Assembly: GCA_000434015.1 (NCBI GenBank)
Contig: HF999503.1
Location: 1-40,187 of the forward strand
Direction of reading: 5' to 3'
Length of the DNA stretch: 40,187 nt
From: Clostridium sp. CAG:571
Lineage (GTDB): Bacteria; Bacillota; Clostridia; TANB77; CAG-508
In this document: one piece after another, positions 1 to 9,700 of the stretch
Numbering within the stretch: position 1 is the first letter of the stretch
How the letters are laid out: each line of letters starts with the position of its first letter
The notes under the pieces: model-generated
What the model was told of the DNA's origin: nothing
Seen by the model: the letters and a program-made list of their open reading frames with translations, nothing else
Databases searched by the model: none
Made by a program: the position numbers and the translations under genes

Positions 1-299
1 TTAAAAATAAAAATTAAAATAAAAGCAATTTAAATCGAAAAAAGAGTTAATAAAAATACAGTAAAAAATAATTTTATAAATAATTAGTCGACAATTATTT
101 ATAAAAATGAAAAACAGAACAAATAAAAAAGAATCATTAAAACAAAAAAATAAAGTTATTAAATAATAAAAAAATTAAAATAAAAAATAGTGAATGAATA
201 AGAAAACACTAAAATACAAAACAAAACAGAACGAAGTTGTCAAAAAGACAACAGAACAAAGTTTTCTGTTTCACAAAAAACAAGAAAAGAGGGAAAATT
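1..299. other. A-rich leader upstream of mnmG
   Basis: No coding region can be supported here. The plus strand is strikingly A-rich with few T or C. It holds a 35-bp palindrome (72-106), a small hairpin GTTGTC-AAAAA-GACAAC (236-252), recurring ACAGAAC words, a degenerate parS-like 16-mer (267-282) and the mnmG ribosome-binding site AGAGGG near 288-293. In related genomes mnmE usually precedes mnmG; it is not seen within these 299 bases and may lie outside the window. Confidence 0.6.
72..106. repeat. 35-bp palindrome
   Basis: Perfect 14-base arms (TTTTATAAATAATT and its reverse complement) flank the centre AGTCGAC. There is no T-run typical of a terminator on the plus strand. It could be a cruciform or protein site near the origin, or a hairpin in the mnmG leader RNA. 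Function unknown. Confidence 0.6.
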
Positions 300-2171
300 A
301 TGAAATATAATGCAGGAAAATTTGATGTTGCAGTAATAGGAGCTGGACATGCAGGGTGCGAGGCTGCACTTGCAGCGGCAAGAATGGGAATGAAAACGCT
401 ACTTTTTTCTATAAGTTTAGAAGCTGTTGCTAATATGCCATGTAATCCACATATAGGAGGAAGTAGTAAAGGTCATTTAGTTAGAGAGATTGATGCTCTA
501 GGTGGTGAAATGGGAAAAAATATAGACAAAACATTTACTCAACTAAAAATGCTTAATAGATCTAAAGGACCAGCTGTATATTCTTTGAGGGCACAAGCTG
601 ATAGAAAAAGATATCAGATGGAGATGAAACATACACTAGAGAAACAAAAAAAATTATATTTAAAACAAGCAGAGATCATTGATATAGAAGTTAAAAATGG
701 AAAAATAAAATCTGTTACTACGAATATTGGAGCTGTATATGAAGTTAATGCTGTGATTTTGGCAACAGGAACATATTTAAAGGGAAAAGTATTTATAGGA
801 GAAAATTCATTTGAAAGTGGACCGGATGGAGTTTTCCCTGCAATTAAACTGTCTGATAAGCTGAAAGCTCTAGGTATAAACCTTGTTAGATTTAAAACAG
901 GTACTCCAGCAAGAATAAATAAAAATAGTATTGACTTTTCTAAAATGGAAATACAAAATGGAGATGATGATATAGAGGCTTTTTCTTTTGAAGATAAAAT
1001 TGATAAAAACATTAAACAATTACCTTGCTATTTGACATATACTAATGAAAGAACACATCAGATTATTAGAGATAATTTACATAGATCACCTTTATATGCA
1101 GGAAAAATAGAAGGAACAGGACCAAGATATTGTCCATCCATAGAAGATAAGGTTGTTAGATTTAGTGATAAAGAGAGACATCAAGTCTTTATAGAGCCAA
1201 TGGGAGTTGACACAGATGAAATGTATGTACAAGGAATGAGTTCTTCATTACCAGAAGATGTACAAATTGCGATGTATAGAACTTTACCTGGATTAGAAAA
1301 TGCTGAATTTACTAGACCTGCATATGCAATAGAATATGATTGTATTGAACCATCTGAACTAAAGTTATCATTAGAACACAAAAAGATAGAAGGAATGTTT
1401 TTTGCGGGGCAAATAAATGGAACTTCTGGATATGAAGAAGCAGCATCACAAGGAATTATAGCAGGAATAAATGCTGCTTTAAAATTAAAGAAAAAAGAAC
1501 CTATAATTTTAGATAGATCACAAGCATATATAGGAGTTTTAATTGATGATATTGTAACTAAAGGAACCAATGAACCATATAGAATGATGACATCTAGGGC
1601 TGAATATAGATTACTGTTAAGACAAGACAATGCAGATTTGAGGCTTACTGAAATAGGTCATAGTGTAGGGCTTATATCTGATGATAGATATAATAATTTT
1701 TTAATTAAAAAGGAAAATATAGATAATGAAATAAAAAGAATAAAATCAGTAATAATAAAACCAAATGAAAAGGTAAATAAATTATTAAAAAGTTTAAATT
1801 CATCAGAAATATCAACAGGAATTAAATTAGCAGATTTATTAAAAAGAACAGAATTAACATATGATAATTTAAAAAGTATTGATGAAAACAGACCAGAATT
1901 ATCTGCAGTTGAAAGAAAACAAGTCGAAATTCAAATAAAATATGAGGGATATATAAGATTACAAGAGGCACAAGTAGAAAAATTTAAAAAGTTAGAAAAA
2001 AAGAAGTTGTCAGCGAAAATTGACTATAATGATATAAAGGGGCTAAGAATTGAAGCTAGACAAAAATTAAATAAAATAAAACCTAGCTCAGTAGGACAAG
2101 CATCTAGAATATCGGGGGTTTCACCAGCAGATATATCTGTTTTACTAATTTATTTAGAGCAAAAGAAATAG
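300..2171 (+). CDS. mnmG: tRNA uridine-5-carboxymethylaminomethyl(34) synthesis enzyme MnmG (GidA)
   Basis: FAD-dependent subunit of the MnmE-MnmG complex, which modifies the wobble uridine (C5 position) of several tRNAs in the cytoplasm. The 623-aa product has the N-terminal dinucleotide-binding motif VIGAGHAG (residues 12-19), the family segments NPHIGGSSKGHLVREIDALGG and GTSGYEEAASQG, and the C-terminal helical module ending QASRISGVSPADIS. Length is normal for the family. The reading frame is open upstream to a TTG at 237, but the ATG at 300 has AGAGGG at good spacing and gives the family N-terminus. rsmG follows after 8 bases, so the two are cotranscribed, the classic origin-proximal gid pair. 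Confidence 0.96.
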   Translation: MKYNAGKFDVAVIGAGHAGCEAALAAARMGMKTLLFSISLEAVANMPCNPHIGGSSKGHLVREIDALGGEMGKNIDKTFTQLKMLNRSKGPAVYSLRAQADRKRYQMEMKHTLEKQKKLYLKQAEIIDIEVKNGKIKSVTTNIGAVYEVNAVILATGTYLKGKVFIGENSFESGPDGVFPAIKLSDKLKALGINLVRFKTGTPARINKNSIDFSKMEIQNGDDDIEAFSFEDKIDKNIKQLPCYLTYTNERTHQIIRDNLHRSPLYAGKIEGTGPRYCPSIEDKVVRFSDKERHQVFIEPMGVDTDEMYVQGMSSSLPEDVQIAMYRTLPGLENAEFTRPAYAIEYDCIEPSELKLSLEHKKIEGMFFAGQINGTSGYEEAASQGIIAGINAALKLKKKEPIILDRSQAYIGVLIDDIVTKGTNEPYRMMTSRAEYRLLLRQDNADLRLTEIGHSVGLISDDRYNNFLIKKENIDNEIKRIKSVIIKPNEKVNKLLKSLNSSEISTGIKLADLLKRTELTYDNLKSIDENRPELSAVERKQVEIQIKYEGYIRLQEAQVEKFKKLEKKKLSAKIDYNDIKGLRIEARQKLNKIKPSSVGQASRISGVSPADISVLLIYLEQKK

Positions 2172-2179
2172 GGGGAAAT

Positions 2180-2896
2180 ATGGAAAAAATAGTTTTTAAA
2201 AAGAAAATGAATGAATTATTAAGTGAAATTAATATAGAAATAAATGAAAATAAAATTGATATGTTTTATTTATATATGCAAGAGCTTTTAGAATGGAATA
2301 AAAAAATTAATTTAACAGCAATTGAAGATGAAAATGAAATAATATTGAAACACTTTATTGATTCATTGACAGTACAAAAATATATAAAAAATGCTCAGAA
2401 TATTATAGATATTGGCACTGGTGCAGGATTTCCTGGTATACCACTGGCAATTGTAAATGAAAAGAGTAATATTGTTTTATTAGATTCATTAAATAAAAGA
2501 ATTAACTTTTTAAATAATGTTATTCAAAAGCTAGAATTGAGTAATGTAAAAGCAATTCATGGTAGAGCCGAAGATTTAGCCAAAATAGTTCAACATAGAG
2601 AAAAATATGATATTGTTATTTCAAGAGCTGTTGCACCATTTAATGTTTTATTAGAATATATGTTGCCGTTTAATAAAGTTAATAGTTATACTATAGCAAT
2701 GAAAGGTTCAAATATTGAAGAAGTAGATATTTCTAATAATGCTTTAAAGAAACTTGGAGGAAAAATAGAAAAAATAGAAAAAATTAATTTACCTAATACT
2801 GATATAAAAAGAAATATAATTATTGTAAGAAAAATAGAGGAAACACCAAAAAAATTTCCAAGAAAAGCAGGAATACCTAAAAAAGAACCACTATAA
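2180..2896 (+). CDS. rsmG: 16S rRNA (guanine(527)-N7)-methyltransferase RsmG (GidB)
   Basis: Methylates N7 of G527 in 16S rRNA using S-adenosylmethionine. The 238-aa protein shows the Rossmann SAM-binding loop IDIGTGAGFPGIPLA (about residues 76-90), the upstream LEWNKKINLTAI segment, and the basic C-terminus KKFPRKAGIPKKEPL typical of GidB. Start ATG has GGGGGAA immediately upstream. It follows mnmG by 8 bases and precedes parA, a gene order conserved beside the chromosome origin in Bacillota. A separate promoter for parAB begins 39 bases downstream. Confidence 0.95.
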   Translation: MEKIVFKKKMNELLSEINIEINENKIDMFYLYMQELLEWNKKINLTAIEDENEIILKHFIDSLTVQKYIKNAQNIIDIGTGAGFPGIPLAIVNEKSNIVLLDSLNKRINFLNNVIQKLELSNVKAIHGRAEDLAKIVQHREKYDIVISRAVAPFNVLLEYMLPFNKVNSYTIAMKGSNIEEVDISNNALKKLGGKIEKIEKINLPNTDIKRNIIIVRKIEETPKKFPRKAGIPKKEPL

Positions 2897-2934
2897 AACT
2901 TCAAAAAAATATTATTAAAATCTTATAAAATTCA

Positions 2935-2963
2935 TTGACATATATCGTATATTTTTATATCAT
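2935..2963 (+). promoter_or_regulatory. Candidate sigma-A promoter for parAB
   Basis: TTGACA at 2935-2940, 17-base spacer, TATCAT at 2958-2963. It lies between rsmG and parA, about 36 bases before the chosen parA start. Confidence 0.6.
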
Positions 2964-2998
2964 TATATATATGAAAATTGTTAATGGAGGAAATGAAA

Positions 2999-3790
2999 TT
3001 GGGAAAAATTATATCTATAGCAAATCAAAAAGGTGGAGTAGGGAAAACTACTACTTCAGTGAGTTTAAGTGCTATTTTAGCCAAAAAAGGAAAGAAAATT
3101 TTAATGATTGATATGGACCCACAAGGAAATGGAACAAGTGGTCTTGGCATAGATAAAAATGTAAAATTTTCTGTATATGATGTTATAATAGATGATGTTG
3201 AAATAGAAAATACAATAAAAAAAACGGAGATAGAAAATTTAGATGTATGTCCATCTAATATAAACCTAGCGGGTGCAGAAGTTGAATTAGTAGATATGGA
3301 AGAAAGAGAACAAAGATTAAAATCAAAATTAGACAAAATTAAAGAAAAATATGATTATATAATTATAGATTGTCCTCCTTCATTAGGCTTAGTAACATTG
3401 AATGCTTTTACTGCATCTGATAGCGTTTTGATTCCTGTACAATGCGAATATTATGCTTTGGAGGGATTAGGTCAATTGATAAATACAATAAATTTAGTTA
3501 AAAAACACCTAAACAAAAGTTTGTATATTGAAGGAGCTTTATTAACTATGTATGATGCAAGAACAAACTTATCAAATCAAGTTGTTAAAGAAGTAAAGAG
3601 ATATTTTGAAGACAAAGTTTATAAAGTAGTAATTCCGAGAAATGTAAAATTGAGTGAAGCTCCTAGTTATGGTATGCCAATCACTTTATATGATAAAAGA
3701 TCTAAAGGAGCAAAATGTTATGAAAAGTTAGCAAAAGAATTTTTAAAAATTAATGATAGTGAACAAAAAGCAAAACATATGAAAGAATGA
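2999..3790 (+). CDS. parA: ParA/Soj chromosome-partitioning ATPase
   Basis: Deviant Walker ATPase that works with ParB on origin segregation and, in Bacillus, on DnaA control. The 263-aa protein begins MGKIISIANQ and carries the Walker A motif KGGVGKTT (residues 11-18), MDPQGNGTSGLG, and the Walker B-like IIIDCPPSLG. I chose the TTG start at 2999: GGAGG (2986-2990) sits 8 bases upstream and the result matches the Soj N-terminus, whereas the ATGs at 2984 and 2993 overlap or crowd that GGAGG. parB follows after 19 bases. No odd features. Confidence 0.95.
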   Translation: MGKIISIANQKGGVGKTTTSVSLSAILAKKGKKILMIDMDPQGNGTSGLGIDKNVKFSVYDVIIDDVEIENTIKKTEIENLDVCPSNINLAGAEVELVDMEEREQRLKSKLDKIKEKYDYIIIDCPPSLGLVTLNAFTASDSVLIPVQCEYYALEGLGQLINTINLVKKHLNKSLYIEGALLTMYDARTNLSNQVVKEVKRYFEDKVYKVVIPRNVKLSEAPSYGMPITLYDKRSKGAKCYEKLAKEFLKINDSEQKAKHMKE

Positions 3791-3809
3791 AATGGGAGGA
3801 GGAGCATAA

Positions 3810-4670
3810 ATGAATAAAAAAACAGGTCTTGGAAAAGGGTTAAATGCTTTGTTTGCAGATACACCTATTGTAGAAGAAAATATTCAAGAGATTACAGAAG
3901 AAAATAAAGAATTTATTCAAAAGATAAAATTAATAAATATAGAACCAAATAGAGACCAACCAAGAAGGACTTTTGATGAAGAAAGTATAGGAGAACTTGC
4001 AGAATCAATAAAAAAATATGGACTAATTCAACCAATTGTAGTTACAAAAAAAGATGATTACTATCAAATCATAGCTGGAGAAAGAAGATGGAGAGCTTCA
4101 AAAAAAGCAGGGTTAATAGAAGTTCCTTGTATAATAAGAGAAGAAGATGAAAGAAAAAATAAAGAAATAGCTTTAATAGAAAATATACAAAGGCAAGATT
4201 TAAATCCGATAGAAAAAGCAAAAGGCTTTAAACAATTAATGGATGATTATGGAATGACGCAAATGCAACTTTCAGAGGCTATAGGAATAAGTAGAAGTGC
4301 TGTGGCAAATACGGTTAGAATATTGAATTTGGATCCAAGAGTAATTGATTTGGCTTTGCAAGGAAAATTAACAGAAGGTCATTGTAGATCTCTTATGTCA
4401 ATAATAGATGGAGAAAGACAATATCAAATGGCTTTACAAATCATTGAAACAGGAGATAGTGTAAGAGATATAGAAAGAAAAGTAAAAAATACAAAACAAT
4501 TAAAGAAAAAAGATCAAAAGTATGAAGCTATATTTAAGGATATAGAACAATCTTTTAGTGGTTTCTTTGGATCTCCAGTAAAATTAAATGCAGGAAAGAG
4601 AAAAGGAAAAATAATAATTGAATATTCTTCTAATGAAGATTTAGAAAGATTATTAGATTTGATTAAATAA
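3810..4670 (+). CDS. parB: ParB/Spo0J chromosome-partitioning protein
   Basis: CTP-dependent DNA clamp that loads at parS sites and spreads along origin DNA. The 286-aa protein has the N-terminal KKTGLGKGLNALFAD peptide that engages ParA, the ParB/Srx CTPase fold with GERRWRA (about residues 90-96), then the helix-turn-helix (MTQMQLSEAIGISRSAVANT, about 147-166) and a C-terminal dimerisation domain. The ribosome-binding site GGAGGAG is 7 bases before ATG. It forms an operon with parA. I found no perfect parS in the window; a degenerate candidate lies at 267-282. Confidence 0.95.
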   Translation: MNKKTGLGKGLNALFADTPIVEENIQEITEENKEFIQKIKLINIEPNRDQPRRTFDEESIGELAESIKKYGLIQPIVVTKKDDYYQIIAGERRWRASKKAGLIEVPCIIREEDERKNKEIALIENIQRQDLNPIEKAKGFKQLMDDYGMTQMQLSEAIGISRSAVANTVRILNLDPRVIDLALQGKLTEGHCRSLMSIIDGERQYQMALQIIETGDSVRDIERKVKNTKQLKKKDQKYEAIFKDIEQSFSGFFGSPVKLNAGKRKGKIIIEYSSNEDLERLLDLIK

Positions 4671-4696
4671 GTTTTACGTAAGAGAAAGGATTTTTT

Positions 4697-5203
4697 ATGA
4701 ACATTTTTAAAGAAATTTTATCTAGTGAATATTGCATAGTAATATTATTTGTTATAAATATAATAGTATTCGTATTATATTTTAATAATTACAAAAAATT
4801 AAAAAAATATAAAAAAGATAATGAATTTATTTTAAAAAGATTAGGCAACGGTAAAGATATATTAGAATTATTAAAAGAAAATAATAAAAAAGTTGAAAAA
4901 GTAGAGATTCAAAATAAAGAACTGAGTATATGTTTGGATAAATTAAATTTTAAAGCTAATAAATGTTTACAAAAAGTTGGTTTTGTTAGATATAATGCAT
5001 TCAAAGATACAGGCAGTGAACTTAGTTTTGCTCTAGCAATATTGGATAATAATGATACAGGAATTGTTCTAAATGGAATATATTCAAGAGAAACGTCTAA
5101 TATATATGCTAAGTCTATTATAAATGGAAAATCAGAATATAGACTATCTGAAGAAGAAATTAAAGCTTTAAAAGAAGCAATTGAAAAGACAAATGAAATA
5201 TAA
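4697..5203 (+). CDS. DUF4446 family membrane protein
   Basis: A 168-aa protein with one N-terminal membrane segment (about residues 11-31), a short coiled region (35-85), then a globular domain with GFVRYNAFKDTGSELSFALA and a LNGIYSRE segment, the hallmarks of DUF4446. Family members commonly lie directly after parB in Clostridia, as here (26 bases after parB). The biochemical role is unknown; the position suggests cotranscription with the partition genes. The ATG has AGAAAGGA upstream. A terminator follows at 5242. Confidence 0.85.
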   Translation: MNIFKEILSSEYCIVILFVINIIVFVLYFNNYKKLKKYKKDNEFILKRLGNGKDILELLKENNKKVEKVEIQNKELSICLDKLNFKANKCLQKVGFVRYNAFKDTGSELSFALAILDNNDTGIVLNGIYSRETSNIYAKSIINGKSEYRLSEEEIKALKEAIEKTNEI

Positions 5204-5241
5204 TAAATATGAGAATATTAAAACTTTGTAATAAGGAATTA

Positions 5242-5277
5242 AAAAAATTTGAAAATGATAATTTTCAAATTTTTTTT
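5242..5277 (+). terminator. Rho-independent terminator of the parAB operon
   Basis: Stem AAAAATTTGAAAAT with loop GATA and the complementary arm, running straight into a T-run. It is 39 bases after the DUF4446 stop. Confidence 0.75.
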
Positions 5278-5348
5278 ATTTCTAAATACAGATAAAAAAG
5301 TCTAGTTTTAACCTATAGAAAAAAATGATAAAATTATTTAAATTACTA

Positions 5349-5378
5349 TTGACAAAATAATAGATAGTATGCTAATAT
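5349..5378 (+). promoter_or_regulatory. Sigma-A promoter of the tRNA-Ser pair
   Basis: TTGACA at 5349-5354, 18-base spacer, TAATAT at 5373-5378; the first tRNA begins 18 bases later. Confidence 0.7.
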
Positions 5379-5395
5379 ATATGTGTTGCATAAAT

Positions 5396-5487
<92 letters not shown>

Positions 5488-5539
5488 AAAAATATTCGGA
5501 AGTTGGCTATTTTTTTTAACTTCCGTATTTAAAATATAA

Positions 5540-5631
5540 GGAGAATTACCCAAGTGGCTGAAGGGGACAGTTTGCTAAACTGTTAGGGTTCGTTTAGGGC
5601 CGCGAGGGTTCAAATCCCTCATTCTCCGCCA
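5540..5631 (+). tRNA. tRNA-Ser(GCU)
   Basis: A 92-nt class II tRNA with acceptor GGAGAAT/ATTCTCC, discriminator G and encoded CCA. The anticodon arm ACAGT-TTGCTAA-ACTGT gives anticodon GCU. The long variable arm is serine-specific. It sits 52 bases after tRNA-Ser(UGA); between them is a short inverted repeat CGGAAGTT...AACTTCCG (5497-5525). Confidence 0.96.
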
Positions 5632-5632
5632 G

Positions 5633-5667
5633 AAAAAAATAGTGAGTTTATATATCACTATTTTTTT
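5633..5667 (+). terminator. Terminator after the tRNA-Ser pair
   Basis: AAAAAATAGTGA and TCACTATTTTTT form a stem with an intervening 9-base loop and T-run, directly after the encoded CCA. The rest of the gap to 5872 shows no gene. Confidence 0.75.
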
Positions 5668-5872
5668 ATTTTTTAAAAGAAAAATATTTACAGTGAATAA
5701 TAAATAAAAGTTAACTGGAAATATAAAAAATAAATTAGGCATATAGAAAAATATAGTGAATAAATATAATATTAATAAAATTTAAGTTGATTTTAAGATA
5801 TGGATTATCTTAGGGAAAGAGATATTAGAGGAGACAAATAAAAAGAAACTAATTCTAAATTAGGAGGAAAAT

Positions 5873-6722
5873 ATGAAATTAGGAATATGTTTGTCACGGA
5901 GGAGGAGTAAAGGGAGCAGCACATATAGGAGTTTTAAAAGCTTTTGAGGAAAATAATATAAAATTTAATTATATTTCAGGAACATCATCAGGAAGTATAG
6001 TTGCAGCTTTATATGCTATGGGATATACTCCCGACGAAATGCTTAATATTTTTAAAGAATATGGCAAAGAAATAAAATATTTTGATATCAAAAATCTTTT
6101 TAAAGGAATTATAGATATAGTTATCAAAAAAAAATTAACAATAGATGGTTTAAATAGTGGTAATAAATTAGAAAATATAATAAAAAAAGCATGTTTGAAT
6201 AAAAATATAAAATATATTAATGAAGTAAAAAAATATTTATTTATTCCTAGTGTTGATTTAAATACAGGAAAAATATATTTTTTTTCTTCTATTAACAATA
6301 ATAGAAGTTATTCAGATAAAATAATATATATAAATAATATTGAAGTTTGGAAAGCTGTTAGAGCAAGTTGTAGTTATCCTGGTGTATTTTCTCCATATAA
6401 GTACAAATCTACGGAACTAGTGGATGGCGGTATCAGAGAAAATATTCCGTGGAAACAATTAAAAGAAATAGGAGTAGATAAGGTTATAAGTGTAATTTTT
6501 TCAAAGAAAATAAAAAACAAAAAAGAAAAAAATATAATAGATGTAATAGACGGATCATTAGACATTTTATGTCATGAATTATCTATATATGAACTTAATG
6601 GAGTAGATAGCTTAATTAATATTTCCACAGAGGATATTTCACTTTTAGATGTAAAGAAAATAGAAGAGCTGTATAATATAGGTTATGTAATAACAAAAGA
6701 ATATATAGAAGATAAAAAATAA
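5873..6722 (+). CDS. Patatin-like phospholipase, read through a +1 frameshift at CGG (5897)
   Basis: Serine-aspartate lipase/acyl hydrolase of the bacterial RssA/YchK patatin family. The ATG at 5873 has GGAGG at 5863-5867. Eight codons (MKLGICLS) are followed by in-frame CGG; skipping C5897 continues GGGVKGAAHIGVL, the glycine-rich oxyanion motif, giving 282 aa. The nucleophile elbow GTSSG is at 36-40 (Ser38) and the catalytic Asp is in DGG (Asp184). Without the shift the product is a 24-aa peptide ending at TGA 5945. Both dyad residues and the glycine loop are intact after the shift, so this is not a decayed gene. The lipid substrate cannot be told from sequence. Confidence 0.88.
5894..5900 (+). 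other. +1 frameshift site UCA-C-GGA in the patatin gene
   Basis: The zero-frame codon at 5897-5899 is CGG. Omitting C5897 joins LS to GGG of the patatin oxyanion motif. The heptamer TCACGGA is identical to that in the YkvI-like gene at 30357. No stop codon lies at the shift point; the zero-frame stop comes 16 codons later. Confidence 0.85.
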
Positions 6723-6748
6723 AAAATCCACTTAAGTGGATTTTTTAT
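6721..6748. terminator. Bidirectional terminator
   Basis: Palindrome AAAAAATCCACTTAAGTGGA followed by TTTTTT, between the convergent patatin and dehydratase genes; it has T-runs in both directions. Confidence 0.8.
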
Positions 6749-9700
6749 TTTTTTATTGAATTATTATCAATGGTATTTAATGAATTTTCAGATAAAAGAG
6801 CATTTTTTTCATTTTCTTGTTTTATTAAATTGTCTTTTGCAACAGTCATTAATAATTTTAATCTATTTGTTTGATTTGCTTCACTAGCACCAGGATCATA
6901 ATCGATAGGAGAAATATTAGCTTCTGGAAATTTATTTCTAATAGTTTTTATAACCCCTTTTCCAACTACATGGTTTGGTAAACAAGCAAATGGCTGAACA
7001 CAAACAATATTAGGAATATCATTTTCTATATATTCTATCATTTCTGCAGTTAAAAACCAACCTTCTCCTGTTTGATTTCCGATAGATAAAATATCTTTTA
7101 CTTTGTCTTCAAGATCCCATATATTACAAGGTAATAAATATCCTTTGGAAGAATTTTTTAATGCTATTGTTGAATCTTTTTCTAAAATATCAATTAGTTT
7201 AATTGCTGTTTTAAATAGTTTTGCTTTAACTTTATCTGTTTTTATTAATTGGTTAAATGTAATTTTATGAGTAGCAATAAATTTTATAAATCCCATAAAG
7301 TCAGGAAGAACTACTTCTGCGCCCTCTTCTTCTAATTTATTAACAACAAAATTATTTCCAAAAGGATGATATTTTATTAAAACTTCTCCGACAATTCCTA
7401 CTTTAGGTTTTTTGATGGAAGTATCTAATTCGATTTTTTCAAAGTCAGCTACCATTTCATAAATACTTTGTTTAAATTGTTTTAAACTTGATTTTTCAAG
7501 TAACTTTTTACATTTTTCTAACCATTCATTAAATAATTTTTCACTTTCACCTTTATGTATTTCATATGCTCTATTTTTTGTTAATAGTTTTTGAAGTAAA
7601 TCTGCATAAACTCCCATTTTTAATAGTCTTTCGATTAAAGGAAGTGTGATTTTGAATCCAGGCATTTTTTCCATACCAACAACATTAAATGAAATTACAG
7701 GGATGTTTTCGAATCCGGCATCTTTTAAAGCTTTTCTAATAAATCCAATATAATTTGTTGCTCTACATCCTCCACCTGTTTGGGACATTATTAATGCAGT
7801 TTTATTAAGGTCATATTTTCCTGATTGTAAGGCTTCAATCATCTGTCCAACAACTAAAATAGAAGGATAACAAGCATCGTTATTTACATATTTTAAACCA
7901 GTTTCTACTGTGTTGTTAGTACATTCTCTAAGTAATACAACATTATAACCACAAGTTCTAACAGCTGTTTCTAATAATTCAAAATGTATTGGAGCCATTT
8001 GTGGAACTAAAATTGTATAATCTTTTCGCATATCTTTTGTAAAAATCTTTTTATCAACTTCATAATTGCCATTAGTTGTTGAAGATTCTTTTAAATTATT
8101 TCTTTTTTTCATACTAGCTAATAAGGAACGAATACGAATTCTAACAGCTCCTAAGTTATTAATTTCATCAATTTTTATTAAAGTATACATTTTGTTGTAA
8201 CTTGATAAAATTTCTTCGACTTGATCTGTAGTAACAGCATCAACTCCACATCCAAAGGAATTTAATTGCACTAATTCTAGATTGTCGTTTTTACCAACAA
8301 ATTCAGCAGCAGCATATAATCTTGAGTGAAATGCCCACTGATCTACAACTCTAATTGGACGTTTTGCTTCAGTAAGATTAGAGATGCTATCTTCTGTTAA
8401 GACACAAAGACCTAGACTTGTTATTAATGTGTCAATTCCATGGTTTACTTCTGGGTCTACGTGATAAGGTCGACCAGCTAAAACTATTCCTTTTAGATTA
8501 TTATCATTAATATATTTTAAAGTTTCTTGACCTTTCATATGAATATCAAATTTACATTTTTGGTATTCTTCTTCCGCTTTTTTAGCGGCAGTTAACACTT
8601 CTGATTTAGTAAAATTATATTCTTTAAATTCTGGTAATTCTAGAATTGTTTGTGTTAATTTTTTGGTATCAAAAGGCAAGAAAGGATTTATAAATTTAAT
8701 GTTTTTCTCTTTTAGTTCTTCTACATTATTTTTTAAAACCTCAGAATATGATATTACTATAGGACAATTATAATGATTGTCAGCTTTTTTGTATTCTTTT
8801 CTTGAATATGGAATACATGGGTAAAATATAGTTTTTATTCCAGAATTGATTAAACTAATAATATGTCCGTGTGAAAGTTTTGCAGGAAAACATACTGATT
8901 CAGAAGGCATAGATTCTATACCTTTTTCATATGTTGATCTGTTACTACTTTCAGAAATTATTACTCTAAATCCTAAATTGGTTAAAAATGTAAACCAAAA
9001 AGGATAATCTTCATACATATTTAAAACTCTTGGAATTCCTATTGTACCACGTGTTGCTTCCTCTTCTGATAAAGGTGTATAGTTAAATATTCTTTCATAC
9101 TTATATTTAACTAAGTTTGGTAAATTAGTATTTTGAGTAATATTTCCAGCACCTTTTTCACAACGATTTCCAGAAACATATCTACTTCCGTTACTAAATT
9201 TATTAATTGTTAATAAACAATGATTTTCACAGCCATTACAACGTACATGCGATGTATTTATTTTTAAATCATCCAATTCATTTGATTTTAATATTGTAGA
9301 ACTATAATCCATATCGAGGTTTGCTTCATATTGCTCTTTTGCAAGTAAAGCTACTCCATATGCACCCATAAGACCTGAGATATCTGGTCTTATAACCTTT
9401 TTTCCAACAATTAATTCAAATGCACGTAAAACAGCGTCGTTATAAAAAGTTCCACCTTGCACAACTATATGGTCTCCAAGAGTATTAGTGTCGCGAACTT
9501 TCATTACTTTTTGAATAGCATTTTTGATTACAGAATATGAAAGTCCAGCAGAAATATCTCCAACAGAATATCCTTCTTTTTGTGCTTGTTTTATTTTTGA
9601 ATTCATAAATACTGTACATCTTGAACCAAGGTCAACTGGGTTTCTTGCGTCGATTGCAGATTGTACAAAATCTTCTATAGATAAGTTTAAGCTTTTTGCA

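Noticed and set aside
5497..5525. Inverted repeat between the two tRNA-Ser genes as a terminator
   Set aside because: The T-run is in the loop, not after the stem; more likely a processing hairpin or chance.
9046..9056. CACGTG core as a parS site
   Set aside because: Only the central six bases match; flanks do not fit TGTTTCACGTGAAACA, and it lies inside the dehydratase activase coding sequence.
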